Assembly (NCBI GenBank): GCA_963281255.1
Contig: OY725495.1
Coordinates: forward strand, 3,348,001-3,412,000
Direction: 5' to 3'
Source: Aphrocallistes beatrix
Taxonomy: Eukaryota > Porifera > Hexactinellida > Sceptrulophora > Aphrocallistidae
DNA length: 64,000 nucleotides
Part shown: positions 1 to 10,626 of the stretch, piece after piece
Numbering within the stretch: the stretch's first letter is position 1
Layout: the number at the start of each line of letters is the position of its first letter
Notes under the pieces: model-generated
Told to the model about the DNA's origin: nothing
Seen by the model: only the letters and a program-made list of their open reading frames with translations
Database searches by the model: none
Made by a program: the position numbers and the translations under genes

Positions 1-1560
1 CCCGCTACCCCGCATTAGGAGTAGTAGATGAATTTCTCGCAAATACGTAATCTGATAGTCGTAAGCTGATAGATTTCATTATAATCTGCTCGAATTATCT
101 ACTATGTACACAGTGCGCTTTCCGCACTTGCGTAGCGCGGCTAGCGAACATAGGCGCCAAGTGTGGGTACCTGGGGGGGGGGGCGGGGGCGGCCCCCCCA
201 GGTTTGGAACCTATGGGGGGCCGTGGTGGTGGGCATTGGAGGAAGCTGTGGTATGGCAGGACTCCACACAAACTTATAGGTTACAACTAAACCTATGTTA
301 ATTGAGTCTAAATATATATCCCAATTACATTTTTCTTCCACGATAGTCCGAGATTTTATTTTCCCTAGGTAACAACAATAGCTGTATATCGATATTTGAG
401 CATCTAAGATTTAAAAATTTTTCTGGGGGGCAAGCCCACAGACCCCCCCTTGCCGTCAGCACAACTTGTCACCTATCTCGGTGAGGTGTAAAGATTCGCT
501 TAAATCTTCAAACTCCCTTGTAAACTCATTATTATTTACCTGTGTACAAAATTTCACTTTTCTAGCACTTCCCAGTTCTTCAATCAACTTGCACAAACAA
601 AAACAAAACAAAAATTGAGTTTTAATATGAGATATAATTATGGAATGTCATTTGTAAACAAGAATTATTCAATTTGCCAGAAATACTTTCAGAATTCAAG
701 AAATAGCGTTTCAGTGGGAATAATTTTGAAACATTCGCTTGGGACATGGCCAGGATCTCCAACGCAAATAATTCTTAAGATAGAAGATTTGGAAAATACC
801 ATAATAGACCTGGGTAGGGCAGGCCCGGCTCTCAGAATCATAAAATTGGTGACTATGGTTACCATGGTGAGTTTGGTGACCCGCATTGGGCTCACTCAAA
901 CTTGGGACGCATGTTAGAGTGCAGGTAACGGCATTCTATTTTTAAACCTTAGGATGCAACAGCACTCTCTTATACCGTATATATTATTAATATTACCTAT
1001 AATGCCGTTGCAAGGCGTCCCTGCCAACCGTCCAGGGATTCCTCAGACGTTTAGAGAATCACTGGACGCGCACTTTCATCCATTATTCTGACAGTTCCTC
1101 TTTAGATTATTTGTATTACAAGCTAAATCCCTGAACCAAATATAGGCAAGAGAACCATACGAAAGCTGTTTTTTGCGAACGAGCGGAACGAGTGAGTTGA
1201 TTTTTTTAGATATTTAAGTTATGCATAGTGTTTTGAAATTAATTTGCAGAGGGGGCGAAAGTTTTGAGTTATAAAAATAGTTTTATGTACCAATCACATC
1301 GTATATATAGTATACACATGTACGTAGATATTTTGCAAAGTTACTTTTACGCTCAGATAGTTAACTAAAGATTAATTAATCAAGTTAAAATGTAAACTTT
1401 GAATGCTCCATCTTAGACCCAGCCACCTGCCCCTTAGTCAAATAAGCTACTGATCTACACCATCAATAATTGAGATGTTGGATGACTAAATATTTGTATA
1501 TGAGGAGAAATTAGGGTATAACAAGACACACAATGGTTCAGTAACTGACACAGAAAACAA
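1..1560. other. Intergenic region with repeat fragments
   Basis: No convincing gene is seen here. Positions 168-200 hold an unusually long G tract followed by a C tract, which could form a hairpin or G-quadruplex. Positions 112-160 carry a GC-rich stretch (alternating GCGC, CTTGCG and GGCTAGCGAAC) that recurs near 6050, 23075, 27580, 31145, 33970 and 60395, so it belongs to a dispersed repeat. Short open frames around 615-917 have no recognisable domain. Confidence 0.5.
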
Positions 1561-2958
1561 TCAAAAAACTTTGAGACAGCTGTCAGGAGACTGGCAGCTC
1601 ACAATCAGTTTATCTCCCATCAGAACCACTCCCATGCACCCGCCGACCATCTCTGTATCAGGTACTTCTGCCCCGATTCCGTGCTTCAATTTCATCTCCT
1701 TGGCTTCCTCAACCAATGAGAAAACCTTCACTGTATCCGTTTCGAAATCAGTTATGATAACATTCCCTGTATTATCAAAACAAAAAGATTTGCCATTGCG
1801 TACCCCCCCTTCAACGCTTGTAGTCGTAAAAGATATCTCTAACTCTTTCCTTCTGTTGAACCGATGGAGACAAGAGTCATTGCCTTGATCCAAAACAAAA
1901 ATCTTTTCCTTCAAAAATTGGATGTACTGAGGCCTTTTCAGTCCAACACTACTACCGAAGTCTCGCTTGAACTCCAATTCTGAATCGAATACACAAACAC
2001 GACCATGGTCCAAGTCTGCTACGAAGACGTCTTGACCCATCTCATCTATTTTGATATCGACAGGGAAACTAAGCTGGCCTGGACTGCTTTTTGAAGTAAG
2101 GTTTTCTTTTTTCATAAATTCGCAATTTGGGAGAGAGAACCTGTAGATGCTTTTCCCTGCACTGTCCGCAACATAGCAATCTGAACTCTTTACCGCGACT
2201 GAGCATGGAAACTCGAATTTATCTTCTCCGAATCCCTTTACAAAGTTTCCATCAGCAGTGAATATCTGCACTCGTCTGTTCTGTCCGTCTGGAATGTACA
2301 GACTTGATTCCTCTTTGTCATAAGCTATTTTCATTGGACCGTCGAACTGGCCTTCCCCGCTCCCAGTCTCTCCTATAGTCTTAAGCGATTTGGTTTTCTT
2401 TGAATAATCAATCGGTTCTGTTGGTTCTGGCTCAACCTTGCGAGATGAGGGACTTTCTTCGCTGGAGTGACTTCCAGATGTAGATTCAACGTAGAAAGAT
2501 GTATTAATAAGTTTGTAGAATTCATCAATTGTTGGGTGTTTAAATGAGACATCGAATGTTAAATCTTCTTTCTCTAACTCTTCTATTTGAGCTTGAAGCC
2601 CATCCATGGTTGCACTTAGTAGTCCGGCGTTTGAATTTTCTCGAATGGTATTCTCTAATTCCTCTCTCATTTTCTTTATTTCATCTATTGATTTAGTTCG
2701 AGATGTTTCCAATAATACATAGTCGCTATACATAGAGTAGACTTGACCGAGTAGAGCGTTTCTAAGTGCGTTCAAGTCTTGCATACAAGCGTCAAAAATA
2801 ATATTTATCTTCGTTTCATGCTTCTCTAATTCATTTTTCTTCATTTGATACTTATCTAATTCATTACTCTCCCCTTGATACTCCTCTAATTCATTTTTCT
2901 TCACTTCATTATTATCTAATTCTTCTAAATTTGAATCAATTATGTTGTTGGAGGCCAT
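1561..2958 (-). CDS. NHL-repeat protein with N-terminal coiled coil (TRIM-NHL-like, no RING or B-box)
   Basis: The 465-residue single-exon frame starts at an ATG complemented at 2956-2958 and ends in TGA at 1561-1563. Residues about 10-50 are acidic and lysine-rich, with imperfect repeats of a KKNELE-type motif. Residues about 50-160 look like the coiled coil that follows B-boxes in TRIM proteins (LRNALLGQVYSMYSDYVLL). From about residue 190 to the end there are NHL-type blades; the clearest begins GSGEGQFDGPMKIAYD and continues LYIPDGQNRRVQIF, then VFVADLDHGRVCVFD. NHL propellers in TRIM71- and Brat-like proteins bind RNA or protein. No signal peptide or RING Cys/His pattern is visible, so ubiquitin-ligase activity is not supported and a cytoplasmic scaffold is more likely. 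It is the only intact non-family, non-transposon gene in the window. Its specific target cannot be inferred. Confidence 0.88.
   Translation of the reverse strand: MASNNIIDSNLEELDNNEVKKNELEEYQGESNELDKYQMKKNELEKHETKINIIFDACMQDLNALRNALLGQVYSMYSDYVLLETSRTKSIDEIKKMREELENTIRENSNAGLLSATMDGLQAQIEELEKEDLTFDVSFKHPTIDEFYKLINTSFYVESTSGSHSSEESPSSRKVEPEPTEPIDYSKKTKSLKTIGETGSGEGQFDGPMKIAYDKEESSLYIPDGQNRRVQIFTADGNFVKGFGEDKFEFPCSVAVKSSDCYVADSAGKSIYRFSLPNCEFMKKENLTSKSSPGQLSFPVDIKIDEMGQDVFVADLDHGRVCVFDSELEFKRDFGSSVGLKRPQYIQFLKEKIFVLDQGNDSCLHRFNRRKELEISFTTTSVEGGVRNGKSFCFDNTGNVIITDFETDTVKVFSLVEEAKEMKLKHGIGAEVPDTEMVGGCMGVVLMGDKLIVSCQSPDSCLKVF
2817..2925 (-). repeat. In-gene minisatellite encoding KNELE-type repeats
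   Basis: Within the 5' end of the NHL gene, imperfect copies of a roughly 33-bp unit (core CTAATTCATTTTTCTTCA on the plus strand) encode successive NELEEYQ, NELDKYQ and NELEKHE motifs. The unit is a multiple of three bases, so copy-number change would keep the frame and only lengthen the charged tail. Confidence 0.65.
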
Positions 2959-3575
2959 CTATAAGGAAACTGTATATTTATAATCTAGGATGTATGATCA
3001 AATGCTATTAATATAAATCTATGCTATTTATACAAGTCTAAGGATAATATACTAATAATAGCTAACCACCAGTAGGTTGAGGTAGATTCCAGGAAAGTAC
3101 AGTACAAGAAAGTAAAGCTAAGCGCTTCATTACTTAATAATTATATTCAATTGAAGCAGTTATGATGCTTAGTTGAACAGAATGATGGAATACGTAATTA
3201 ACCATTCAATCTATAAATAGGAATAACGGCATGATGATGTGTGTATTGTTAGGAGAACGTAAGGATTGAACCATGACAGCATGGATACAGAGGTATGTAT
3301 ACTAAAGTAAGAGACTGGAACCAGTAATTACACGAAATGCTTGAACAATTCCGGGAATTTAGGCAAATTACAGTATTTTGCACAGGACAATATAATAAGG
3401 GAACAGTAAATGTTTGATACCAGCAATGGACTCATAATAAAATGAAAATACAAGTCTAGATGACGATTATTTAATAATAAAGAAGTCATAAACTTAAAAA
3501 ATGAATTTACAACTAAATTATTTAAAGAAATATATAAACACCCAAAACGTCTTAAATGACAAAAAATGCCGAGGC
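2959..3575. other. Intergenic, upstream of the NHL gene
   Basis: This AT-rich stretch lies 5' of the minus-strand NHL gene and should contain its promoter. I see no clear TATA box, gene or repeat. Confidence 0.4.
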
Positions 3576-4247
3576 ATATTTTCCGGGACGGGACGGATCA
3601 AGATACCTATTTTCCGGGATGGGAAGGGAACATCACGGAAAATCTAGGTACCTAATGTCCGGGACGGAACCAAAGTACCTAATTTTAATGGTTTATGGTT
3701 ATATAGGGGCAGAGACGTAGTCAGGATGCACATGCGGCCAAGACCGCAACATCAAAGGCTGTCCCCACTAAAATTTCACAAATTAGCTTTGGGTGTCGCA
3801 ACCCTCTCACACTAATGAACTGGAATCGCCGCACCCTAAATTGGGCTGCTACACCCCTGTATGGAGGAGGGATCTCCGAGATGCTACACCTGGGTAAAAT
3901 ATTTTTAATTTCTTGATTGCTATGATAGTTTATATATGTTTGTTTTCTATATGTTAGTGATAATTTGTTCAATTAATAGCATATCAAGAATGCGAAAATG
4001 CCAAAGGAGAATGAGTAAAAATTGTGAACCACTTTTCTAATGTGTAAACCTCCGAAATGCGACATCATTTGGGAGTAGATGCTTGTGCCAAATCTCTGAG
4101 GTCCCCTCACCCATATAACCATAAAAATACGGAATTACTGTATTCAGACGCAGTTACTTAAAAGGTTGACGTGATTAATCGAAGTCACAATTATACTGAA
4201 TCGACTCGACTGTATGATTAGGTACTTTGGTCCCGTCCCGGAAATTT
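3576..4247. repeat. Inverted-repeat (foldback) element with GGGACGGGAC ends
   Basis: The left end carries TTTTCCGGGACGGGAC near 3583 and the right end carries the complement GTCCCGTCCCGGAAA near 4230. A second inner pair matches too: GGAACCAAAGTACCTAAT at about 3668 against ATTAGGTACTTTGGTCCC at about 4218. CATATAACCATAAA near 4111 is inverted relative to TTTATGGTTATATA near 3691. There is no transposase, so this is a non-autonomous inverted-repeat element of unassigned family. Exact edges and target duplication were not resolved. Confidence 0.6.
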
Positions 4248-5350
4248 ATGAGGATATTGTTCTGTTGATCGAGTCTAGACAAAAGAATAAAGGTTTAATA
4301 GAGAAGCATCTTCACAACGTATCATCTCTCTAACAAATCGATGGGAGTAATAGAATAGACAGATACAATGAGTGCCTTGTTTCAATACTACAATCTCGTT
4401 CTGAGTAAATTTGATGTCTCTAGGACTGAAAATATTAGAATGAAGGAGTTGAAAGTGAGATTCAAATTCAAACACTGAATGCGATGATTCCTATGATCAC
4501 AAACATAGATTAGCGCCTTTAACACTGAAACACACCGTTATGCACGTCAAACTCAGTTATTTTTCTCCTTTCTTTCCAGCTATAATAACATCCCTTCAAT
4601 GGAGTATACATTCAGGCAATAATTAATATAAACAAGACTCAACCATACCTGACGAAAGCTATAAATAGCCGAAAGTTATTTCGATTATAACTTGTATCTT
4701 TCTACAATTTTGTATCTCGTCGCTAAAAACCTACCCTCGCACCGCCCTCATCTTTTCAACCATTCCCAAATTGTCCACCCGCCACAGAAATATTTATCGG
4801 CTTCCCTTCCATATCAACTCCACCGAGAACACTTCAGTCGTCCACATATTTCCCATACTGCGTAACGTAGACATGGTTCGCACTAATACAGTTTCCATAA
4901 GGTGCATCATCTTCTCGGTAAACTGAAATAAGAACTCAAATGAATTTGTAAAAACTTGTACACGATTGTTCCCATAATCACAAATATTTTATATATTAAA
5001 ATGCTAGGATTTTTTTTGTTTTGTTTGTCCGAATTGATTGAAGAATTGGCAAGTCGTAGAGATACGAAAATTGGCATGTACATAGGTGTCAAATGATGAA
5101 TCTATGATTAAGTTCTAAGATCTAAGCGAATTTTTCACACCTCTGCAAAAAAATGGAAAACAATTTTTCACACCTTTTCTATACAATACTATGTACGGCT
5201 TCACTCTCACAATAGAAATCATTATACGGCAATATTGTAGGCTGTAATTGTAATTAATACTTCAAAGCAATAACATTTATGAATGTCTCAATTATATATT
5301 ATAGTGTATTGCAGTTAAAAAGGTTATTTGTATATTTTCATACCTTTGTA
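4248..5350. other. Intergenic, nothing recognised
   Basis: Only short open frames without domain signatures are present. No long repeat was matched elsewhere in the window. Confidence 0.4.
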
Positions 5351-5720
5351 TACCTAAGTTGACTAATTCATGAATTCATGAATTATTCGAATAATTCGAA
5401 TAATTCATAATTCATCAAGCCAGAGAAGAATTATTCAAAATTGAAAGTTTTTTTACAAGGGAATATCATAAATTATATGAATGAGTTTTTCAAATAATTC
5501 ATAATTCAGGATTCTGAACTTTCGAACAATTCATAATTCCTGAATTATGAATTATTCGAATATATCATTTTCAGGAATTTTGAATTATTCGAATTTTTTA
5601 ATAATTCATGAATTAATAAACCTAGCATATTGGTTGACTAATTCATGCTTGAATTATGAATTATTCGAATAATTCATAATTCTTTGCCATTTTTTAATGA
5701 ATTAGTCAACTTAGTTATAT
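5351..5720. mobile_element. AT-rich palindromic MITE
   Basis: The ends match as inverted repeats: CTAAGTTGACTAATTCATG at about 5354 and the complement AATGAATTAGTCAACTTAG at about 5696. The interior is packed with alternating GAATTAT and ATAATTC motifs that form many nested hairpins. A further internal copy of GGTTGACTAATTCATG lies near 5633. There is no coding capacity, so a miniature inverted-repeat element is the best reading; the parent family is not clear. Confidence 0.65.
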
Positions 5721-5764
5721 ACATATTTTCACACGATTTGACTAATTTTGAAAATTATGCTAGA

Positions 5765-6030
5765 AACTAGCTTTCAACGGTTGACATGGGATTTTTAAGG
5801 GTGTAGATTTCGAATATCATATTTTCAGATCGATATGATAAATTATTGTTTACTTTTGTTTACAATAAATACATAAAGTAAACAAATCTCAAAAATAAGC
5901 TAGAATTTTGATTTCAACGGTTGACATGGGGGTTTTCAGTGGTGTAGATATCGAATATCGGATCCATACGAAAAATTTTCGTTGACCTTTGTTTCCAATA
6001 AATATTTAGGGAAAAAAATCCAAATATAGT
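5765..6030. repeat. Dispersed ~140-bp repeat, two tandem units
   Basis: TTTCAACGGTTGACATGGG recurs about 140 bp apart (near 5771 and 5911). Each copy is followed by GTGTAGAT, CGAATATC and a TTTGTTTACAATAAATA-like block. Related units in the opposite orientation lie at 23195-23500 and 57760-57850, so this is an interspersed family. It has no coding content. Confidence 0.65.
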
Positions 6031-6039
6031 TTTGATTGA

Positions 6040-6110
6040 GTAACTCCAGGCGCCCGCAAGCCGCGCAGCGCAAGCAAGCGAAGCGCGCTTGTAAATATTA
6101 TTTGTTTGGG
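6040..6110. repeat. GC-rich end of a dispersed repeat (Helitron-like candidate)
   Basis: The GC-rich block with CCGCGCAGCGCAAGCAAGCG followed by CGCGCTTGTAAATATT can form a hairpin next to an AT-rich tail. Related blocks occur near 120, 23080, 27580, 31145, 33975 and 60400. Helitron 3' ends have such hairpins, but I see no convincing CTRR end or Rep/helicase, so the family call is weak. Confidence 0.35.
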
Positions 6111-7157
6111 AATGGATAGAGATTGATTTAGGATAATAAAACACTTCAGATTCATACGTTTATCCATGGTTGTGCTTATATACAGTCATGACAGCTTTTC
6201 CCCGTAGTCTAGTTGTCTGATTGTTCTCATTCCTCCTCTCTCACTCAGTTTCCTTACAGCTCGCTATCTCACTCCAGCTCCACTTGACTCAATTTAGCCT
6301 CAGTTGTCTCCAGAATCGCTTCGAGTTCTTTAATGAAGGTTTTAGTGGAGCGATGTTAGCTTCAAAGCTTCGTAGTTTTCATTTCCTTTTAGAGCAGACT
6401 TGAGACTCTCTTTGAGGTAGAGAGTAGCTGCACCTGTTCCCTACTCCGTGCAGCTAGCCATCAGCTGATCCAGGTGAGACAACAGAGCAGATTCTCTCTC
6501 CTGTAGCAGTTGGTGATATTTTGAGAACTTTTCTCTTATCTCTCACAGGTTCCATCTGAGAGTGGAATGCTTCACTCTGAGATCCATTCAAACTTGCCAT
6601 TATAAGTGTCAAGGTGACTAAAATAATTCAAAATATCAAATGTAATTTTTTTTTTCAGTGCAGTTTCTATAGAGAGATGCCCTTGTGGCGTGTACAGCGT
6701 ACCACGTCTGTCGGTATGTATGTATCTCTGTACGCGCGCTACTGCGAAATTTAACTGCTTGATGTAAATTACGGAAAGAAGCTTTATTAAAAGGATTGTT
6801 CCTCAAAAATAGGAGCGCTGCTCCGGCTTCCGCTTCTGTGATCCAAAAGGAACGCAATCCAGCCTTCGCTCCTCAAAATAGCTCCTCTTTTCTCTCTTAA
6901 AATATCGCCCCTTTAATGCTCAGATTACAAGTTTGGAAAATTCAATCGTTCCACTACGGGGCTGGCCATCGGGGGTGTCCTGGTGAAACCCACTGCCTCA
7001 AGAACTTAATGCGGTGCTTGGACACCCACTAGGTGATTTTATTGTTTTTAAAGTTAAAATTGATAATATATAGTATTTGGGTGTCCAGACACTCACTAAG
7101 CTGGTCAGTGACTGGACACTTGTGAGGCCAAAATTGGTCCGGGAACCAGGTTGGCAG

Positions 7158-7377
7158 CAGGGGTTTATCTAGGTGCTCGGTCGGCACTTATAGGTGCCAG
7201 CCTGGTATCGTCCGAGGAGCCAAGGTGCTTGCAGTGTGATTCGATTTTGGTCGCGGGTTGCTATCACCCCTGGAATTACAAGATAAACCACTTTTTTTAG
7301 GTGCCAAGTTTAGGTGCCATATAACTTTTATCACCTCCAAAAAAGTGCCGGATTTGAAAATCCTAGATAAACTCATG
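7158..7377. mobile_element. hAT-type MITE with 8-bp target duplication
   Basis: The terminal repeats are CAGGGGTTTATCTAGG (left) and the complement of CATGAGTTTATCTAGG (right). It is flanked on both sides by GTTGGCAG (7150-7157 and 7378-7385), the 8-bp duplication expected of hAT transposons. The equivalent site in unit II near 13004 has no insertion, confirming mobility after duplication. The interior at about 7205-7275 has a tRNA-like look (GGTCGCGGGTTGCTATCACC resembles a pol III B-box region), so it may have captured a tRNA-derived SINE. Confidence 0.82.
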
Positions 7378-7549
7378 GTTGGCAGCCAATTTGTCCGTGT
7401 GTCGTTTTTTATCGATTAATTAAGTTGGTGGAATAAATAGTTATTTGAACAATAGAAATATAAGTAAACCTAGGACCCATACAATGTCATAGCTGGCCAC
7501 TGACTTGAAAGGCTGGTTGTGGGCCCTGATCTAATGTTTACAGATAACT

Positions 7550-8445
7550 ATTAACATATAACCAATGTATACAAAAACTACAGTATTAGATTTGTTCGTT
7601 GTGGTCAAAACTTGGATTATGAGTGACAGGTGTTCATCGCATTGTAGCATCTCAGTTTTGAATGAGTCTATTATTGTGTTTGTTTTATGGTGAAAATGTC
7701 GTAGTGCCAGGAGTTCCTCCTTAATTCAGTCCTTTGGACTGGTTACCCCGTGGTGCTATGTCCCCCGAACCTATGGTACTAGGATGATGAATGCGTGAGA
7801 CATCTGATCCTAGGCCCAGGGTAACGAATCCGACATAGGTATAAATTTTATCCATTTTACAACTGATGAATAACAAGTTTTATAGTCATACATATGTTTA
7901 GTCAAATGTGCTCTAGTTTTAGTAAATAACCGATATCCTCGTAAATTTGAATGTTTCCGAGTGATGGAACCTCGCAGAATTCCGACAGAATTCCAATGTT
8001 TCGGTGAACTCTTTTCACCCAAAGTATGGCTGAGAACAGTGAGTTGAACATCCAATTTCTGAATCTATCAACACAATGAATTATTTGTGGCATGACATTA
8101 TTATAATCGGGGTCCTACCGACCTAACTATAACTTATTTAAGTATGGCTTGAAGCACTACATACATAGAGACCTCCTAGAGTGATAGTAATGCTATCACA
8201 TCATTTGAGGGGAGGCTTGCATTAGTGTAAGGGATTAAATAACACAAAAATTGACCTGGACCAAATTTTTAGTGACACATCCACACCTGATAATACGTTG
8301 CGCCGGCCATGCATTAGGTTTGTCCGATATTATAGAGATTTTTCGATTTTGGAATGCCCATTTTGGGAGGCTCTTTGGGAGGCAGGTTAATGTAATATTG
8401 CCACTTTTACCTGGGGTCTTTTCTATTTATAGGCTGGACCCCAAA
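7550..8445. other. Unit I-specific non-coding segment
   Basis: This stretch is absent from unit II, where the equivalent space is a shorter unrelated segment (about 13190-13405). No gene, transposase or clear terminal repeats were recognised. It may be inserted DNA or ancestral sequence lost from unit II. Confidence 0.45.
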
Positions 8446-8794
8446 TTTATATGGCTTCCCCGCCCAAAATGGCTTAAACAGGAAATGACGCAACATATTC
8501 CTGGTATAGGTGGGTACATTTTCAAGAAATGCATTTCCTTTTTCGAATAAAATTTAAAACTAGCTAGGTAATACACGTATTTGTTTAATTGATTATACAC
8601 AGCAAACCTAAATACATTCATAATTAGTGACTACTTTATACAAAATCAAAATACAACACAAGTTACAGTCCTTGTTGAAAGTCTACACTTCAACCTAGTC
8701 AAATATCAATATATTTGGGGACTGAGAAGAGAAGTAATAAAACAAGATTAGAATATCTAAGAGGAAATAAAGTTACAACATGATGCGAGAATAA

Positions 8795-9685
8795 CTAAAT
8801 CCAATCCAGCGTCACAAACATAAAGTGGAGATTCGTATCTGCAGTATTGTAACCATCCATTCTAACATAGCTTATATTTACTGGTTGTGAGAGTTTCAAC
8901 TCCTGAATAGATTGTCCACTCTTCTGAACCGCCGCATCCATCCAATTTACATTATCAAGCGATACCTCTATGCTGTAAGTATAAGTACGGCCATCTAAGT
9001 CATACAAGCGAAAACGGATCAAATTAATAGTGAATACTCCTCCCAATTGAAAATTAAACCAATTTCCTGTAGCTGTCCAGCAGTATCTATCACCTGTAGG
9101 AATTCTTATTGGATTTGGGGATTGACAAGTTATTGCTTTTCCCGAATAAGTAGAGTTCGAAATAGCATATTTGAGCTTCATTTGCATTTCTAATTTCGCA
9201 ATAGATTCCCACGAAGGCATCCTATCAGCAATATTTTGCAATTCCGCTACCTTTTCAATAAGAAGATTTTGTAGACGATCATCGTCCTTGTTTTTGTAAG
9301 CAACAAATGACGGAAAATTTGGAAAATTCACATTTATTGTTTCTTGATTATTCTCAGTAACATTCGGAGTGTCAGTTAAGATCTTACAGAGTGTGCTAAA
9401 AGGCCATTGCTCGACATCAACTCTGGCTGAATACACAAAGCTCTCAGTATCATCTAAGGACACAGTAGTTAGGAAATGTCCCTGTATCCCGTTGAGTAGC
9501 GTGGTAATCCTATACTCCTTGTAGGAAGCTGTGTATGCTCTGATTAGAGATGTCTTATTGATGCTAGGATCAGACACGAAACACGGCATTAGGCAGGTAG
9601 AGCATTCGTCAATGTTTTGAGCGTGAACTCCATTAGAATAACATACTGTAGTAGCGAGTAATAGTGCAAGTAAGGATTGAAACAT
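8795..9685 (-). CDS. Secreted MPC-motif / discoidin-like protein A1
   Basis: Complete single-exon gene of 296 residues. Residues 1-22 form a signal peptide (MFQSLLALLLATTVCYSNG). The Cys motif CSTCLMPC spans residues 28-35. The conserved middle, about residues 44-103, includes TSLIRAYTASYKEYRITTLL and WPFSTLCKIL with Cys100. A helical linker lies at about 136-180. From Cys187 to the end is a domain of about 110 residues like F5/8-type C of BTBD9 (YTYSIEVSLDNVNW, then ISYVRMDGYNT), with Cys187 and Cys202 likely paired. Asn-linked glycosylation sites occur (NKT, NVT, NST). The protein is expected to be secreted; ligand and role are unknown. The start is fixed by the signal peptide and by identity with A2. 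It lies in duplicated unit I, with TATA-box promoter sequence about 75 bp upstream. The F5/8C assignment is by eye. Confidence 0.9.
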   Translation of the reverse strand: MFQSLLALLLATTVCYSNGVHAQNIDECSTCLMPCFVSDPSINKTSLIRAYTASYKEYRITTLLNGIQGHFLTTVSLDDTESFVYSARVDVEQWPFSTLCKILTDTPNVTENNQETINVNFPNFPSFVAYKNKDDDRLQNLLIEKVAELQNIADRMPSWESIAKLEMQMKLKYAISNSTYSGKAITCQSPNPIRIPTGDRYCWTATGNWFNFQLGGVFTINLIRFRLYDLDGRTYTYSIEVSLDNVNWMDAAVQKSGQSIQELKLSQPVNISYVRMDGYNTADTNLHFMFVTLDWI

Positions 9686-9760
9686 ACTTTGTAGACTTTG
9701 GGAATACTTGAGTGTAGACTAATTGGATAGCAGAAATGATATTAACTGATTTTTAGTGTT

Positions 9761-9771
9761 CTTTTTATACT
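9761..9771 (-). promoter_or_regulatory. TATA box of A1
   Basis: AGTATAAAAAG on the minus strand lies about 75 bp upstream of the A1 start codon. It matches the element at A2 and closely resembles AGTATAAAAG upstream of the D and E genes. Confidence 0.65.
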
Positions 9772-10017
9772 ATTATATAGGATCTATGATCCTATATAGT
9801 ACTATAGGTGAACATTGAAGGGTTTTATTTGAGAGAGTTCCAAATTAAAAAATTTACAGGAATATTTGGGGTCCTCCATATTTAGGGGAAGACCTCTCAT
9901 TTATGCGAATGTGATTTCATATTTGGGGATCCCAAATTTTTTTGAGACATATTAAATTTAAATTGGGTGCTACACCTCTCAATGAGTTGAATGATTGAAA
10001 TTGGTCACTTAGGACCT

Positions 10018-10526
10018 CAGTTATCTTTTCTTTGGTATACTAAATGCAAAAAGTGTTATATAGATCTCTCAACAAAATTATCTTAATTAATTATGCTTAC
10101 GTCATTATGATGACACAGCAATAATTATAAATGGCTAATAGAGTTAAAATGATAGGAAATAGAAATAAACATATGTTGTAGAAAGTGTTCAGTGTAGATG
10201 AAAAAGCCCCAATACTGTAGAAAAAACCCTCACAGATTGGCTGTAAGTGTGCTTCCACATTCCTTGGATGATAACACAATACATGTCATCCCTGGAATTT
10301 AGAAGCACACTTCTATTCCGTCTGCGAGGGTTTTTTACTAATAATTAAATTAAAAAATACATCTTTGATCAATTTTTACATCAATTAAAGTTTGTAGGAT
10401 GAAAATTGTGGATGTGAGATTTGTTGTGTCATCATGATGATGTCAGCATAATTAATCAAGATAATTTTGTTGAGACATCTATATTGAACACATCTTGCAT
10501 TTAGTATACCAAAGAAAAGATAACTG
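10018..10526. mobile_element. Whole-element foldback (palindromic) transposon, copy 1
   Basis: The left end CAGTTATCTTTTCTTTGGTA is the exact complement of the right end. The arms continue inward for most of the element: the CAACAAAATTATCTTAATTA region mirrors the right arm, and inner GAAAAAACCCTC and GTGTGCTTCC mirror GAGGGTTTTTT and GAAGCACAC. The transcript would form a hairpin of about 250 bp. There is no coding capacity. An orthologous copy sits at 14951-15458 in unit II, so it inserted before the duplication. No target duplication was resolved. Confidence 0.75.
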
Positions 10527-10626
10527 GCAAACTACTATGCTATAAGGAACTTAAGTAATTAGATTTATTCCACATCTGCAGTGACTCAAGATAAAATTTG
10601 CTGAAGGGACATGTTTTTGTAATCAA

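Noticed and set aside
615-917. 100-codon plus-strand open frame
   Set aside because: No domain, no signal peptide, repetitive VTMVTMV composition and overlapping frames on the other strand. I treat it as chance.
7205-7275. Functional tRNA gene
   Set aside because: Only a B-box-like arm is suggestive. No complete cloverleaf could be drawn and it lies inside a MITE.
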